Below are positions 19,913 to 30,005 of a DNA stretch of 64,000 bases, one piece after another. Source of the DNA: Acidipila sp. EB88 (GTDB lineage: Bacteria; Acidobacteriota; Terriglobia; Terriglobales; Acidobacteriaceae). The notes under the pieces are model-generated. The model was not told where the DNA came from and did no database searches. It worked only from the letters and a program-made list of their open reading frames with translations. The stretch is taken from contig NZ_QWEV01000005.1 in assembly GCF_003858395.1 (NCBI RefSeq), forward strand, positions 3,968,001 to 4,032,000, written 5' to 3'. How positions within the stretch are numbered: the first letter of the stretch is position 1; every line of letters begins with the position of its first letter. The translations under genes were made by a program, and so were the position numbers.

Positions 19913-21895
19913 ATGGATTTAGAAGCCAAAATCCGGACCCTCCCGACCGGGCCCGGCGTGTACCTGTACAAGGACGTAGAAGGCACCGTCATCTACGTCG
20001 GCAAAGCCAAGAACCTGCGCTCGCGGGTCCGCTCCTACCTGCTCGAAGCCTCGCAGGCCCACGCCAAGACTGGCTCGCTGATGCGCGCCGCCGTGGACGT
20101 GGACTACATCCTGGTCGGCAACGAGGGAGAGGCGCTGGCGCTTGAGAACAATCTCATCAAGCAGCGCAAACCACGCTTCAACATTCTGCTGCGCGACGAC
20201 AAGACCTATCCGTACGTGAAGCTCACGATGGGGGATCGTCACCCCAAGGTGTTTGTGACGCGTCGCTTGCGCAAGGATGGCGGCGCGTACTACGGTCCAT
20301 ACTTCCCAGGTAACCTGGCCTACCGCATCGCCGAGCTGCTCCACCGGTCGTTCCTGCTTCCCTCGTGCAAGGTCGACCTGAACCGCTACCACCCGCGCCC
20401 CTGCCTGCAGTACTACATCAAGCGCTGCCTCGGGCCGTGTGTGGAGGGCCTTACAACCACGGAACAGTACCGGGAAAGTGTGCGCGATGCGCAGATGTTC
20501 CTGGAAGGGCGCGGCGCGGAACTGGGCAAGCAGATCGAAGCCCGGATGCACGCCGCAGCCGACCAGGAACTGTATGAACTTGCCGGCAAGTATCGCGACC
20601 TCCTCACGACGGTGGATCAACTCCAGGACAAACAGCGCATCGCCTCGGCAGACGAGGACGATGCGGACCTTTTCGGCTACCACTACGAGAACGGAATGCT
20701 CGCGGTCAATCTCTTCCACGTGCGCGCCGGCAAGATCGTGGATCGACGTGAATTCTTCTGGGAAGATATTCCCGACCTTGAGTTGATCGAAGATGACGAA
20801 GCAGGGGCTGCCGGCGGGGCTGCAACGGTGTCCATGCCCATGCTCACACCCGCTACAGAGAAGCGCGAGTTCGATGCGGGCGCATTCTTCGCCTCGCTGC
20901 TCAAGCAGCTTTACCTCGAGCAGCCGTACGTGCCGCACTTCATCTACACGCCGGTCGAGTTCAAGGACCGGGCGCTGCTTGCGTCCACACTCTCCAAGCG
21001 CGGCCGGCCAGTCGAGATCGCCGTGCCGCAGCGGGGTGAGAAGCGTTCCATGCTCGACCTGGCCGGCACCAACGCCAAGCAGAGTTATGACCAGCGGTTC
21101 CGCGTGATGAAGCCAAGCGAGAACGCGATTGCCCTGGCGCTCGAAGATGTGCTGATGCTGCCGGAAACACCGACCCGCATCGAGTGCTTCGACATCTCGC
21201 ATATCCAGGGAGCCGAGACCGTTGCCAGCATGGTCGTGTGGGAACAGGGCGGGATGAAGAAAGCGGATTACCGCAAGTTCCAGATCAAGACCGTCACAGG
21301 CGTTGACGATTTTGCTTCCATGCGCGAGGTTATTACCCGGAGGTACAAGCGTCTGCTGGAAGAGAACCGGCCCATGCCGAGCCTGATCCTCGTGGACGGC
21401 GGCCTGGGACAGTTGCATGCCGCAGCCGGTGCGCTCGAGGAACTGGGCCTTACCACGCAGCCGCTGGCCTCCATCGCCAAGCGTGAAGAGGTGATCTACG
21501 TCCACGGCAACGCGCACGGCAGCGAAGACGAGCCGGTAGTGCTGGAGCGTCGCTCCCCCGTGCTTCACCTGATCCAGAGGATTCGCGATGAATCGCACCG
21601 TTTCGCCATCACCTACCATCGCAAGCGCCGTGAGATGCGGGATCGCTCTTCAGAACTGCTCGAGATCGCGGGCGTGGGTGCCCGCACGCGCATCCGGCTG
21701 GTGGAACATTTCGGCAGCGTCCGCGCGGTGCAGGCTGCGGGCGTTGAGGCATTGACCGCCGTGGTGCCGCGCAAAACGGCCGAGGGCATCGTGGCGCACT
21801 TCCGTAAAGGCGACGCAACGCCGGGCGTCTCAGAGCTCGTGCAGGAGATTGGCGCGGCAGGCGGCGAAAGCATCCTGCCGGTGTTGCCCGGTTGA
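19913..21895 (+). CDS. uvrC: Excinuclease ABC subunit C
   Basis: A 660-residue dual nuclease that makes the 3' and 5' incisions in nucleotide excision repair. The GIY-YIG domain is at residues 8-90 (GPGVYLYKDVEGTVIYVGKAKNLRSRV shortened here to its start), the UVR UvrB-contact motif near 200-240, and the RNase H-like endonuclease in the C-terminal half (IECFDISHIQG, LILVDGGLGQL). It ends with a helix-hairpin-helix pair (IAGVGARTRIRLVEHFGSV). It is somewhat longer than E. coli UvrC because of an acidic/Ala insert near 290-310. Start ATG at 19913. Confidence 0.97.
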   Translation: MDLEAKIRTLPTGPGVYLYKDVEGTVIYVGKAKNLRSRVRSYLLEASQAHAKTGSLMRAAVDVDYILVGNEGEALALENNLIKQRKPRFNILLRDDKTYPYVKLTMGDRHPKVFVTRRLRKDGGAYYGPYFPGNLAYRIAELLHRSFLLPSCKVDLNRYHPRPCLQYYIKRCLGPCVEGLTTTEQYRESVRDAQMFLEGRGAELGKQIEARMHAAADQELYELAGKYRDLLTTVDQLQDKQRIASADEDDADLFGYHYENGMLAVNLFHVRAGKIVDRREFFWEDIPDLELIEDDEAGAAGGAATVSMPMLTPATEKREFDAGAFFASLLKQLYLEQPYVPHFIYTPVEFKDRALLASTLSKRGRPVEIAVPQRGEKRSMLDLAGTNAKQSYDQRFRVMKPSENAIALALEDVLMLPETPTRIECFDISHIQGAETVASMVVWEQGGMKKADYRKFQIKTVTGVDDFASMREVITRRYKRLLEENRPMPSLILVDGGLGQLHAAAGALEELGLTTQPLASIAKREEVIYVHGNAHGSEDEPVVLERRSPVLHLIQRIRDESHRFAITYHRKRREMRDRSSELLEIAGVGARTRIRLVEHFGSVRAVQAAGVEALTAVVPRKTAEGIVAHFRKGDATPGVSELVQEIGAAGGESILPVLPG

Positions 21896-21985
21896 CAGCC
21901 GGGTTGTCCGTTCACAACCACCAAGAGAGCAGCTTTCGTGTGTGGCGGACACGCCGGCGCTCCAGAACGTTCGCACAGGAACCCG

Positions 21986-23617
21986 ATGGCCGGTAGAGTC
22001 GTAAGGATGAGTACTCGTGTGCAACCACTTCTGTCCGGCAAGCTGTCGGAGCACGAGTCGAGTTCGCGTTGGACGGCCGGTTCCATCCTGCCACTGCTGT
22101 TTTTTTTCGCAGTGCTCAAAATGCTTGCCCAGGCAGCACTCACAGCCTTGTCCGTCCATGCCGGTTACGGCATTTACCGCGACGAGCTGTACTACCTGGA
22201 GTGCGCTCACCGCCTGGCTGCCGGCTATGTGGATCAGCCACCGCTGGTAGCGCTGCAGGCCCTGGCGGCGGAGCACCTGTTCGGCTACAAGCATTTAGTC
22301 CTGTTCCGACTGCTGCCAGGCTTCGCCGGCGCGCTGACCATCATGCTCACGGGTTTGATCGCGAGGGCACTCGGTGGAACCCCCGCGGCTGCGGCCCTTG
22401 CCATGCTCGGCGTACTCACAGCGCCCGTCTTCCTGGCGACGCAGAGCTTCGTCTCCATGAACGCCTGGGATCCCGTTTTCTGGATGGCCGCGGTGCTTGC
22501 CGTGTTGCGGCTGCTGGCCGTTCCGGACGCGATGCCGTGGTGGCTGCTGCTCGGTTGCAGCGCCGGATTGGGCCTTGAAAACAAGGCGTCTGCCCTGTTC
22601 CTGATCGCCGCCCTCCTGATGGCATTAGCGGCAACGCCGGCCCGGCACCTGCTGCGCCGCCGCGGTTTTTTCGTGGCCGTCGGGGTCACCCTGCTTCTCG
22701 CCCTGCCCAACCTGTGGTGGCAGGTGGTTCACCACTTCCCCACCTACGAGTGGCTCAAAGACGTGCAGCACAGCAGCAAGGATGCGGTGCTGCCCCCCTG
22801 GCAGTTTGCATCTGCGCAGGTGATGATGCTCTCGCCGTTTCACCTGGCGCTGTGGCTTCCAGGTGTAGCGTGGCTGCTGGCGGGGCGGACCGCACGCCCA
22901 TGGCGCGTCGCCGGCGTGCTCTACGTGGTGTTTCTGGCGATCATGTTTGTTCTGCATGCCAAGGACTACTACCTCGCTCCGATCTATCCCCTGTGTTTCG
23001 CCGCGGGCGCAGTGTTCTGGGCCGAGTGGGTTGCGGGTTCCAGCGTTGCGCGGCTGGCACTGGGTGCATACGCGGCCCTGCTGCTGGTGACCGTGCCCCT
23101 GACCGTCCCGTTTGCCGTGCCCGTGCTCTCCCCGGGTTATTACGTCCAGTTCACCCGCATCATGCACTTCGCGCCCATTGAGAGTGAGCAGCATGCGCCC
23201 ACGCCCCTGCCGGAGTTCTTTGCCGACCAACTCGGCTGGCAGGCGCTGGTGGACGATGTGAGCAGGGTGTACCACGCGCTGCCGCCCGCCGAACAACAGC
23301 AGACCGGCATTCTTACTGGCAACTATGGACAGGCCAGCGCCATCGCTATCCTGGGTCCGCCGCTCGGCTTGCCCCCGGTCATCAGCGGGCATCAGAACTT
23401 CTGGCTGTGGGGCCCGGGCCAGTACACCGGCAAGGAGATGATTGTGGTTACCACCATGCCCCCCGCAGCCATGCAGCTTAGGTACCGCAGCTGCACAGTT
23501 GCAGAGCGGCTGACGGGCCCCTACGCCATGCCTTGGGAGCAGGGTTACATCTACGTGTGCCACGAGCGGTTCCAGTCTTTTCAGACGCACTGGGCGGCAA
23601 GCAAGCTCTACTTCTAG
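21986..23617 (+). CDS. Membrane glycosyltransferase, GT39/ArnT-like (dolichyl-phosphate mannosyltransferase superfamily)
   Basis: A 543-residue GT-C-fold membrane protein with about eleven hydrophobic segments. The first periplasmic loop has YRDELYYLECAHRLAAGYVD, the acidic Asp-Glu motif of the family, followed by QPPLVAL. Such enzymes move a sugar from a polyprenyl-phosphate donor to a lipid or protein on the periplasmic side. Donor and acceptor are unknown. Two starts compete: 21986 (AGGA at fitting distance) and 22007; the first is given. It is convergent with glgA. Confidence 0.85.
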   Translation: MAGRVVRMSTRVQPLLSGKLSEHESSSRWTAGSILPLLFFFAVLKMLAQAALTALSVHAGYGIYRDELYYLECAHRLAAGYVDQPPLVALQALAAEHLFGYKHLVLFRLLPGFAGALTIMLTGLIARALGGTPAAAALAMLGVLTAPVFLATQSFVSMNAWDPVFWMAAVLAVLRLLAVPDAMPWWLLLGCSAGLGLENKASALFLIAALLMALAATPARHLLRRRGFFVAVGVTLLLALPNLWWQVVHHFPTYEWLKDVQHSSKDAVLPPWQFASAQVMMLSPFHLALWLPGVAWLLAGRTARPWRVAGVLYVVFLAIMFVLHAKDYYLAPIYPLCFAAGAVFWAEWVAGSSVARLALGAYAALLLVTVPLTVPFAVPVLSPGYYVQFTRIMHFAPIESEQHAPTPLPEFFADQLGWQALVDDVSRVYHALPPAEQQQTGILTGNYGQASAIAILGPPLGLPPVISGHQNFWLWGPGQYTGKEMIVVTTMPPAAMQLRYRSCTVAERLTGPYAMPWEQGYIYVCHERFQSFQTHWAASKLYF

Positions 23618-23633
23618 GGCCCGAGCCAGCCTC

Positions 23634-25100
23634 CTAAGACCTGCGTCGTACCACTGACTCATACAGCGCAATGTACTCCGCTGCAGGCTGCTTCCAGCTG
23701 TAGTCCACGGCCATGCCGCGCAGCATCATCTGCTGCCAGCTTGCCTGGTCGGCAAAGCAGCCCAGGGCTCGGTCGATCGCATGGAGAAAGTCCGCAGCTT
23801 CGTAGCTGTGGAACTTGAAACCCGTGCCTTCGCCCGGATTGACCGTCTCAGCCACAGTGTCATCCAGCCCGCCGGTGGCGCGCACCACCGGCACCGTTCC
23901 GTAGCGCAGGCTGTAAATCTGGTTCAGGCCACAGGGTTCGTAGCGGGACGGCATCAGGAACATGTCAGCGCCGGCCTCGATCTTGTGCGCCAGCGTGTTG
24001 TCATACTGCACGCGCACTGCAAAGCGGTGGGGAAAGCGCTCCTGCAGGGATCGCAGCAGGTTCTCGTAAAACGGCTCGCCTGTTCCCAGCGCAACCAGGA
24101 AGAGCTCTCTCTCGGCGAGACGTTCGGCGATCTCGGCCAGCAGGTCAAACCCCTTCTGCGTGGCAAAGCGGGACACGATGCCCAGGACCGGGGTAGTCTC
24201 CGGCAGGTCCGGCGCGTCGAAGGCGTGCAGCAGATCGCGGCGGCACTGGGCCTTTCCGGCGAGATTCGCGGGGCCATAGTGCGCGGCGATAAACCGGTCG
24301 TGCGACGGGTCCCACTGGTCATAATCTACGCCGTTCAGGATGCCGTGAAGATCCGCAGCACGTCGCCGGAAGGTCGCTTCAAGCGCATAGCCGAACTCGG
24401 CGGTCTGGATCTCCTCCGCATATTTGCGGCTCACCGTGGTGAGAGCGTCGGCAAACACCAGGCCACCCTTGAGGAAATTAAAGGTGTCGTACTGCTCCAG
24501 GCGGTCCATGCGGTACAGGTCCCAGGGCAGCAGCAGGCGCTCGGTTGTCTGGGGAGAAAACCAGCCCTGATAGCCCGCGTTGTGGATCGTGAACACGCTG
24601 CCGCAACGCGCCAGCGCAGGGTCTTGCGCATACACAGTGTGCAGGTACACCGGCAGCATCGCGGCCTGCCAGTCGTGGGCATGGAAAACATCCGGCACAC
24701 CGAGTTGCTTGCTGCTCTCGAGCACCGCCCGGCAGAACAATGCGAAGCGTTCCCAGTTGTCAGGGTAGTCGCCGGCCGCCGTGCCATACAGTGCTTCCCT
24801 GTCGAACAGCTCGGGGCAATCGATAAACAGGAAGCGAACCCCGTCGCGAGTGCCGCCATCCACGACGGATACAAAGCGGTTGTAGTCGCTGAACGGGATG
24901 GTCAGGCTCTGGATGAGGATCTGGCGCTTGGCGGTGAGCTGTGTGGAAACAGCACGAAACAGCGGCAGATACACCGTGACGGCATGCCCCTGCCGCACGA
25001 GCTCTGCCGGCAGGGCACCGATCACATCGGCAAGGCCGCCGGTCTTCACAAAGGGAACACACTCGGACGCGGCAAAGACGATGTGCATGTGACTGCTCAT
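23634..25100 (-). CDS. glgA: Glycogen synthase
   Basis: A 488-residue GT5 enzyme that extends alpha-1,4-glucan from ADP-glucose. KTGGLADVIGALP at about residues 20-32 is the ADP-glucose binding KxGGL motif; the C-terminal PSRYEPCGLNQIYSLRYGT holds the second conserved EPCGL motif. ATG at 25100 has GGGAGGAA upstream. The other glycogen genes (glgB, glgC, glgP) are not in the window. A solitary glgA suggests the pathway is dispersed on the chromosome. Confidence 0.97.
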   Translation of the reverse strand: MSSHMHIVFAASECVPFVKTGGLADVIGALPAELVRQGHAVTVYLPLFRAVSTQLTAKRQILIQSLTIPFSDYNRFVSVVDGGTRDGVRFLFIDCPELFDREALYGTAAGDYPDNWERFALFCRAVLESSKQLGVPDVFHAHDWQAAMLPVYLHTVYAQDPALARCGSVFTIHNAGYQGWFSPQTTERLLLPWDLYRMDRLEQYDTFNFLKGGLVFADALTTVSRKYAEEIQTAEFGYALEATFRRRAADLHGILNGVDYDQWDPSHDRFIAAHYGPANLAGKAQCRRDLLHAFDAPDLPETTPVLGIVSRFATQKGFDLLAEIAERLAERELFLVALGTGEPFYENLLRSLQERFPHRFAVRVQYDNTLAHKIEAGADMFLMPSRYEPCGLNQIYSLRYGTVPVVRATGGLDDTVAETVNPGEGTGFKFHSYEAADFLHAIDRALGCFADQASWQQMMLRGMAVDYSWKQPAAEYIALYESVVRRRS

Positions 25101-25243
25101 GTGCGGTTCCTCCCGGCTGCTGTGCTCGGCTCGTACCAGGCAGCATGGCGAAGCAGCGCGAAGGCTTAGTCTAAAGGATGCGTGCAGCGCGGGGCTTCCG
25201 GCGCACCAACAACGCTACGGGCAAGGAAACAGAACAAGCCGCG

Positions 25244-26086
25244 ATGAAAGCAAAAGCGAAATCCAGGCTGGGACAGAACTTCCTGGTGGATGAACAAGCA
25301 CAGCAACAGATCGTCGCGGCACTCGGGCCGCTGGTGCGCGGCGCAGTGCTCGAGATCGGCCCGGGCAAGGCTGCCATCACGTCGCTGCTCGCCGAGCAGG
25401 CGGAGCGGCTGATTGCGGTGGAGGTCGATCCCCTGCTCGCCGGGGCACTCGGCAAGTCCTTTGCCAACCAGGCCGCGATCGAGATCGTTGTGGCGGATGT
25501 ACTCTCGGTGGACCTCACCGCGCTGGTAGCGGGGCGCCCCCGCTCGCTCGCCGTGATTGGCAACCTGCCCTACTACATCACCTCACCCATCCTGCAGCAC
25601 CTGTTCGCGCACGAAGACGTGCTTTCGCGAGCGGTGCTGATGGTGCAGCGCGAGGTCGCCGAGCGCATGTGTGCAACGCCCGGGCACAGCGAGTACGGAG
25701 CGCTCTCGGTGCTGTGCCAGCTGCATGCACAGCTCGATCTGCTGTTTACCCTGCCACCCTCCGCGTTTGATCCACCGCCCGCGGTGCATTCCTCCGTGGT
25801 GCGGCTTGAGTTCAAACCACGCTGGGCAGAACTCGGAGTGGAGCGCGAGTCGTTCCTGCGATTTATCCGCGTCTGCTTTGCGCAAAAGCGCAAGACGCTG
25901 GGCAACAACCTGCGCGCCGGCGGCTACGAGCCGGCTTCTGTCGAAGCCGCGCTTATGGAACCCGGCACCGCCGCCCGGGGCACGACGCGTGCTGAAGAGC
26001 TGAGCCCTGCCGAACTCGTGGGCGTCTTCCGGCGTCTTAGCGAAGCCAGGATGCCAGCGACCAGGGCTGCCCTGCCCTCTATTTAG
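25244..26086 (+). CDS. rsmA: 16S rRNA dimethyladenosine transferase
   Basis: A 280-residue methyltransferase (KsgA) that dimethylates two adjacent adenosines in helix 45 of 16S rRNA, a late 30S assembly step. SRLGQNFLVD is the N-terminal signature, LEIGPGKAAITSLL the SAM-binding motif, and IGNLPYYITSPI the catalytic NLPY motif. The ATG at 25244 gives the family N-terminus; the reading frame is open back to 25178. Its stop overlaps the convergent gene's stop by 8 bases. Confidence 0.95.
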   Translation: MKAKAKSRLGQNFLVDEQAQQQIVAALGPLVRGAVLEIGPGKAAITSLLAEQAERLIAVEVDPLLAGALGKSFANQAAIEIVVADVLSVDLTALVAGRPRSLAVIGNLPYYITSPILQHLFAHEDVLSRAVLMVQREVAERMCATPGHSEYGALSVLCQLHAQLDLLFTLPPSAFDPPPAVHSSVVRLEFKPRWAELGVERESFLRFIRVCFAQKRKTLGNNLRAGGYEPASVEAALMEPGTAARGTTRAEELSPAELVGVFRRLSEARMPATRAALPSI

Positions 26087-27722
26087 GCCGCGCGGCTGGC
26101 GGCGCGGCGACGTGAGCCGGAGGGGCCTCGATGTGCGGCGCGGGCGCAATGGCACGCGCCTGGGGCGCCACCAGGTGTGTCGGGGGACTCACGATGCCTG
26201 GTGGGGTGTACTGCATGTGGAAGGGCGCAGTGTGCTGTGCCTGCGGCCCCGGCGAGGCGCCAGTTCCGCCACCTGCAAAAGCAGAGCCTCCGCTGCGATA
26301 CGCCTGCACTGTGCCGACCGGCGCAACAGGCAGAGTTGCAGCGTAGACGGGGGCGCTGTCGGGGTTCCTATTGAGAGGCAGAACGCGAGGCTCGGGACGC
26401 GAACCGCCAAGCTGCCGAAACTGGAATGCGGGCCCGCGCTCGACCGTTGTAAGCGGCATTGCGCGCGGAATGGGCACGCCGCTGGCAAGGCGCGCACGGA
26501 GCCGCGGATCGAGCGGTCCCCTAGGCATCCGGTAATCACGCGGAGCATGATGGACGCCGGTGTATGGGTACCATCCAACGCCTCCAAACCCGCCGCAGCC
26601 GCCACCCGGCTGCCACAACCAGCCAAACCCGTTGAAGTAGCTCCACCCCCCGCAGTGATACGGCAGCCAGCCCCAGGGATAGGCCGAGATCCAGGTATAG
26701 CCCACGCCGGTGTAGTACCCCCACGCGCCCTGTCCATACGGGTCGAAGTTGGCATCGACGCCGTCGGGCGCCCAGGCCATACCGGCTCCGGGCACGTTGT
26801 ACCAGGTGCCGTAGTAGTCCAGGTCGTTCCACGAGGCGGAGGCAGCATCGCCATTGCCCACCCGTGCATTGGTCTGGTTGGCAGCCATCAGTGCCACCGC
26901 GCTGTCGCGGTCCGTGTTCCATGCGTCCCACGAACTGGCGGCAAGATCCGGCTGCAGGTCATATGCGGTCACGGACGCGGGATCGAGCGTGGCCGTCTGC
27001 CCCATGCTTATCTCGAAACCAACGTCTGAACCGGGGCTGTTGACGTGCGCGGAACCACGCAGCGCGGCCACCTGGTACGGCGTGGAGTCGAGATCCACGC
27101 GCAAAAGACTGGCTGCCGGGACACGCACGGCATCCGGGCCAACCTGGACGGACAGCGCGCCGCCTGATTGCTCCGGCAGCTCGTAATAGCTCAGGCCACG
27201 CATCGCGCGCAGTTGCTCGCCGCCTGCTGCGAGCGACTCGATCACAACGGCACTGCCGGGCGTGAGACGCACGATGCTGCCGTCGTCAAATTGCAGCTCT
27301 GCCCGACCATCGTCCCCCGTTTCCACCTGCATGCCCGCAAGAACGGGCATGTTCGCCGTGGCGTCATGGAACAGTTCGTCTGCAGGTGGCGGCGGCGGCA
27401 AGGTACCTTGTGATGCGGTTGATGGTGTCGACTGCGGCGGCACGCTCAACACGCGTACCGGCCCTTCCACAAGGCTCAACCGGGCCGGCAGGGCGGTAGG
27501 CTGCGGGCTGGCCTGGGCCGGAACCGACGCATCAACCGAGCTGGCGCCGGGGATAGAGGTGTCGTCAGCAATCGCAGCGACGGCAACCTGCCCCGAAGCC
27601 GGCTGCTGCAAAAAGCCGAGCGTAAGCAAGCCCACCAGGCTCGCCCCTGCGTGAAGCCGGCGAGCCGTCCTGAACCTGTGCTGTGAGCGCCACCGCCGAG
27701 CGACCGTCATGGTAATTCGCAT
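26079..27722 (-). CDS. FecR-domain/DUF6600 secreted protein, Trp/Tyr/Gly-rich
   Basis: A 547-residue exported protein. A signal peptide ends near ASGQ. A FecR-like region spans about residues 95-230 (LQFDDGSIVRLTPGSAVVI, RAMRGLSYYEL). It is followed by a Trp/Tyr/Gly-rich segment with DYYGTWYNVPGAGMAW and GAWGYYTGVGYTWISAYPWGW, which is the DUF6600-type module, then a Pro/Ala-rich tail. It is not a membrane-spanning anti-sigma factor of the FecIR type because no cytosolic domain or TM helix is seen. Known members are common in Acidobacteria but unexplained. ATG at 27710 is an alternative start. The 3' end overlaps rsmA. Confidence 0.8.
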   Translation of the reverse strand: MRITMTVARRWRSQHRFRTARRLHAGASLVGLLTLGFLQQPASGQVAVAAIADDTSIPGASSVDASVPAQASPQPTALPARLSLVEGPVRVLSVPPQSTPSTASQGTLPPPPPADELFHDATANMPVLAGMQVETGDDGRAELQFDDGSIVRLTPGSAVVIESLAAGGEQLRAMRGLSYYELPEQSGGALSVQVGPDAVRVPAASLLRVDLDSTPYQVAALRGSAHVNSPGSDVGFEISMGQTATLDPASVTAYDLQPDLAASSWDAWNTDRDSAVALMAANQTNARVGNGDAASASWNDLDYYGTWYNVPGAGMAWAPDGVDANFDPYGQGAWGYYTGVGYTWISAYPWGWLPYHCGGWSYFNGFGWLWQPGGGCGGFGGVGWYPYTGVHHAPRDYRMPRGPLDPRLRARLASGVPIPRAMPLTTVERGPAFQFRQLGGSRPEPRVLPLNRNPDSAPVYAATLPVAPVGTVQAYRSGGSAFAGGGTGASPGPQAQHTAPFHMQYTPPGIVSPPTHLVAPQARAIAPAPHIEAPPAHVAAPPAARPK

Positions 27723-27816
27723 TCCCTCAACATAAACCCGGGACCATGTGCGGAGTCGCGCAGCTCCTGTTCAGATATCCCTCTCTGTTCATGGGCTCAT
27801 CCACAAGGAAGCCAGC

Positions 27817-28500
27817 CTACCGTTCACGGAGCGTGGTTGTCATCGTCAGCATCGCAGCAGCACGCGTGCGGGTGCGATTCAGTACATTCGGGTCCGCTGC
27901 AATGGCGCGCAGAACAGGCGCAATGTTCTCGATGTCCAGCGCCTGTCCATTGGCCTGCTGCTGGGCGAGCACGGCCGTTGCTGCTTCGAGTCCCAACTTG
28001 TCGTGCAGCAGCAGCGATTGCAGCACCCTGCCCTGCGCTACCGTATACGCCACGGCAATGAGCGATGTGGCCACGGCTTGCAACTGTGCGTCTTTGGCGT
28101 AGTTGAACGAGCAACTTCCTGAGCCTTCGGGACCTGCAAAGCCCAGGACCTTGGTGCCGGTGAACGCCACGTTCTTCTGGTTCAGTTCACAATGCTCGGC
28201 AAACAGGTGATGCTTATGCGCAAGCATGAAGAGCAGGGCCGTTAGCTTGGCATCAATCACCACGTCTTGATCTGTCGTGTCTGAATTGCCAGGTACCGCG
28301 GCGGCAGCATCGATGTTCCCAGGCGGTCCCTCGTGGTAGCGCCCTGTGCCATCTGTGTGGACCACGAAGCTGTATTGCGGCGGCTGCAGCGCCGGGTTAC
28401 TGAAGGAGAAAGACACCGAGGCAGTGTCGGCCGACTGCTGTGCCATGGCAATGGAGCCCGGCAGACAAAGCAACAGGGTGGCAGCGATCGCGCCCTTCAC
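27817..28500 (-). CDS. Exported protein of unknown function
   Basis: A 227-residue protein with a signal peptide (KGAIAATLLLCLPGSIAMAQ). The mature part has a beta-rich N-terminus (SFSFSNPALQPPQYSFVVHTDGTG), two cysteines in a His-rich region (HKHHLFAEHCELNQKN and SGSCSF), and a helical, Ala/Gln-rich C-terminus. No recognised domain. Its GTG start overlaps the ruvC stop (GTGA), so it is cotranslated with ruvC, although a shared function is not implied. Confidence 0.7.
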   Translation of the reverse strand: MKGAIAATLLLCLPGSIAMAQQSADTASVSFSFSNPALQPPQYSFVVHTDGTGRYHEGPPGNIDAAAAVPGNSDTTDQDVVIDAKLTALLFMLAHKHHLFAEHCELNQKNVAFTGTKVLGFAGPEGSGSCSFNYAKDAQLQAVATSLIAVAYTVAQGRVLQSLLLHDKLGLEAATAVLAQQQANGQALDIENIAPVLRAIAADPNVLNRTRTRAAAMLTMTTTLRER

Positions 28501-29123
28501 AGCGCCCGGCGCGCTGCCGTTGCACGCTTCGTTGTGAGGAGGTTCGCCCGAATAGCTGCAGGCTGCGCAGCAACGAGGACTGCGGGTAAAGTCATGCCGG
28601 ATCTGCCCGCGTTCGCTCCACCTGCCTGCATCCCTGCCTCCGTTTGCGCATGATGAATGTGGCAGATCGCGATTGCCAGGGCGTCGGCGGCGTCGGCAGG
28701 CTCAGGGACCTCCGCCAGGCACAGGAGGCGCGCGACCATGAACTGGACCTGCTCCTTCTTCGCCAGGCCATAGCCGACCACCGTAGACTTGATCTTGAGC
28801 GGAGCGTATTCAAACACCGGCAGCCTGCTCGAAGCCGCTGCCAACAGTGCGACCCCACGTACATGGCCGAGCTTCAGGGCCGACTGGGCATTCACAGAGT
28901 GGAAGACTTCTTCCACCGCGACGGCGTCAGGCTCGTGGCGGGCGATCAGGGTACAGAGCTCGTGGTGTACCCGCTCCAGCCGTGCCGCCAGCGTGTCTTT
29001 TTTGGAGAGGCGGATGGCGCCGGCGCAGATTGGCCGCAAGCGACTTTCCCGCGCCGTTTCCTCTACCTCGACCACGCCGTAGCCGGTCCACTCTGTACCG
29101 CAGTCAATCCCGAAGACACGCAT
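28497..29123 (-). CDS. ruvC: Crossover junction endodeoxyribonuclease RuvC
   Basis: A 208-residue Holliday junction resolvase. Catalytic acidic residues are visible: Asp7 (FGIDCGT), Glu71/Glu72 (AVAVEEVF) and Asp144/Asp147 (PADAADALAIAICH). It nicks symmetrical strands of junctions with RuvAB; ruvA and ruvB are not in the window. The C-terminal 40 residues beyond the usual end are Ala/Arg-rich and probably disordered. It follows thiG by 29 bases on the same strand. Confidence 0.96.
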   Translation of the reverse strand: MRVFGIDCGTEWTGYGVVEVEETARESRLRPICAGAIRLSKKDTLAARLERVHHELCTLIARHEPDAVAVEEVFHSVNAQSALKLGHVRGVALLAAASSRLPVFEYAPLKIKSTVVGYGLAKKEQVQFMVARLLCLAEVPEPADAADALAIAICHIHHAQTEAGMQAGGANAGRSGMTLPAVLVAAQPAAIRANLLTTKRATAARRAL

Positions 29124-29152
29124 GTGGCCTCAAGTGTAGCGCGCGGTGCGTG

Positions 29153-29923
29153 CTAGCGGGAGATGCCTTCCAGCGGCGACGAAGCCGTGGCATACAGCTT
29201 GCGCGGCATGCGGCCTGCCAGGTACGCCTGGCGTCCCGCAAGCACGGCATGCTGCATTGCTTCAGCCATCAGCACCGGCTTCTGCGCGGCTGCGAGGCAG
29301 GAGTTCAGCAGGATGGCATCGGCGCCAAGCTCCATGGCAAGCGCCGCGTCCGAAGCGGTACCCAGCCCAGCATCGATGATCAGCGGCACTTCGTGGATCA
29401 ACTCGCGCAGGATGCGAAAGTTGTCGATGTTGGAGATGCCGAGCCCCGATCCAATCGGCGCACCCAGCGGCATCACCGCTGCCGCACCTGCATCGATCAG
29501 CCTGCGCGCGAACACGATATCGTCGGTGGTATACGGAAGCACGGTAAAGCCTTCTTTGGCCAGCACCCGCGTGGCTTCAAGCGTCGCCTGCACGTCCGGG
29601 TACAGCGTTGCCTGATCGCCGATGACCTCGATCTTGACCCAGTCGGACAAGCCAACTTCCCGGCCCAGGCGCGCGGCGCGGATTGCTTCGTCCGCGGTGT
29701 AGCACCCGGCAGTGTTCGGCAGTAGGAAGTAGCGCTGTGGATCGATGAAGTCGAGCAGCGATTCGCGCGTGCGGTCGAGGTTGACGCGGCGCACGGCCAC
29801 GGTGACAATCTCCGCGCCGGAGGCTTCGATCGCAGCCTGCGTTTCTGCGCCGTCCTTGTACTTGCCCGTGCCCACAATCAGCCGCGACTGGAAGGCTTTG
29901 CCTGCGATGACGAGTGGTTCCAT
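29153..29923 (-). CDS. thiG: Thiazole synthase
   Basis: A 256-residue TIM-barrel enzyme that forms the thiazole phosphate of thiamine from DXP, dehydroglycine and ThiS-thiocarboxylate. The Schiff-base lysine is Lys97 (WVKIEVIGD), and the N-terminus [14 protein letters not shown] and AVRRVNLD are typical. The ATG at 29923 gives the family start; a GTG at 29959 is a longer option. thiS, thiH/thiO and thiF are not adjacent. A strong terminator (30006-30037) stands upstream, so its own promoter must lie between, or transcription reads through a regulated terminator. Confidence 0.95.
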   Translation of the reverse strand: MEPLVIAGKAFQSRLIVGTGKYKDGAETQAAIEASGAEIVTVAVRRVNLDRTRESLLDFIDPQRYFLLPNTAGCYTADEAIRAARLGREVGLSDWVKIEVIGDQATLYPDVQATLEATRVLAKEGFTVLPYTTDDIVFARRLIDAGAAAVMPLGAPIGSGLGISNIDNFRILRELIHEVPLIIDAGLGTASDAALAMELGADAILLNSCLAAAQKPVLMAEAMQHAVLAGRQAYLAGRMPRKLYATASSPLEGISR

Positions 29924-30005
29924 GCATTCATTGTAAAGCTCGAAAGCGCGAAGAGACACCGGTCCTGTTCAACGGGAAAGCAGCTCCAGTGGCTGCTCAC
30001 AAAAC

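Noticed and set aside
19919..21619. 566-codon open frame on the strand opposite uvrC
   Set aside because: uvrC is certain on the plus strand; the opposite frame is His/Arg/Gln-rich with no domains, an expected artefact of GC-rich codon usage.
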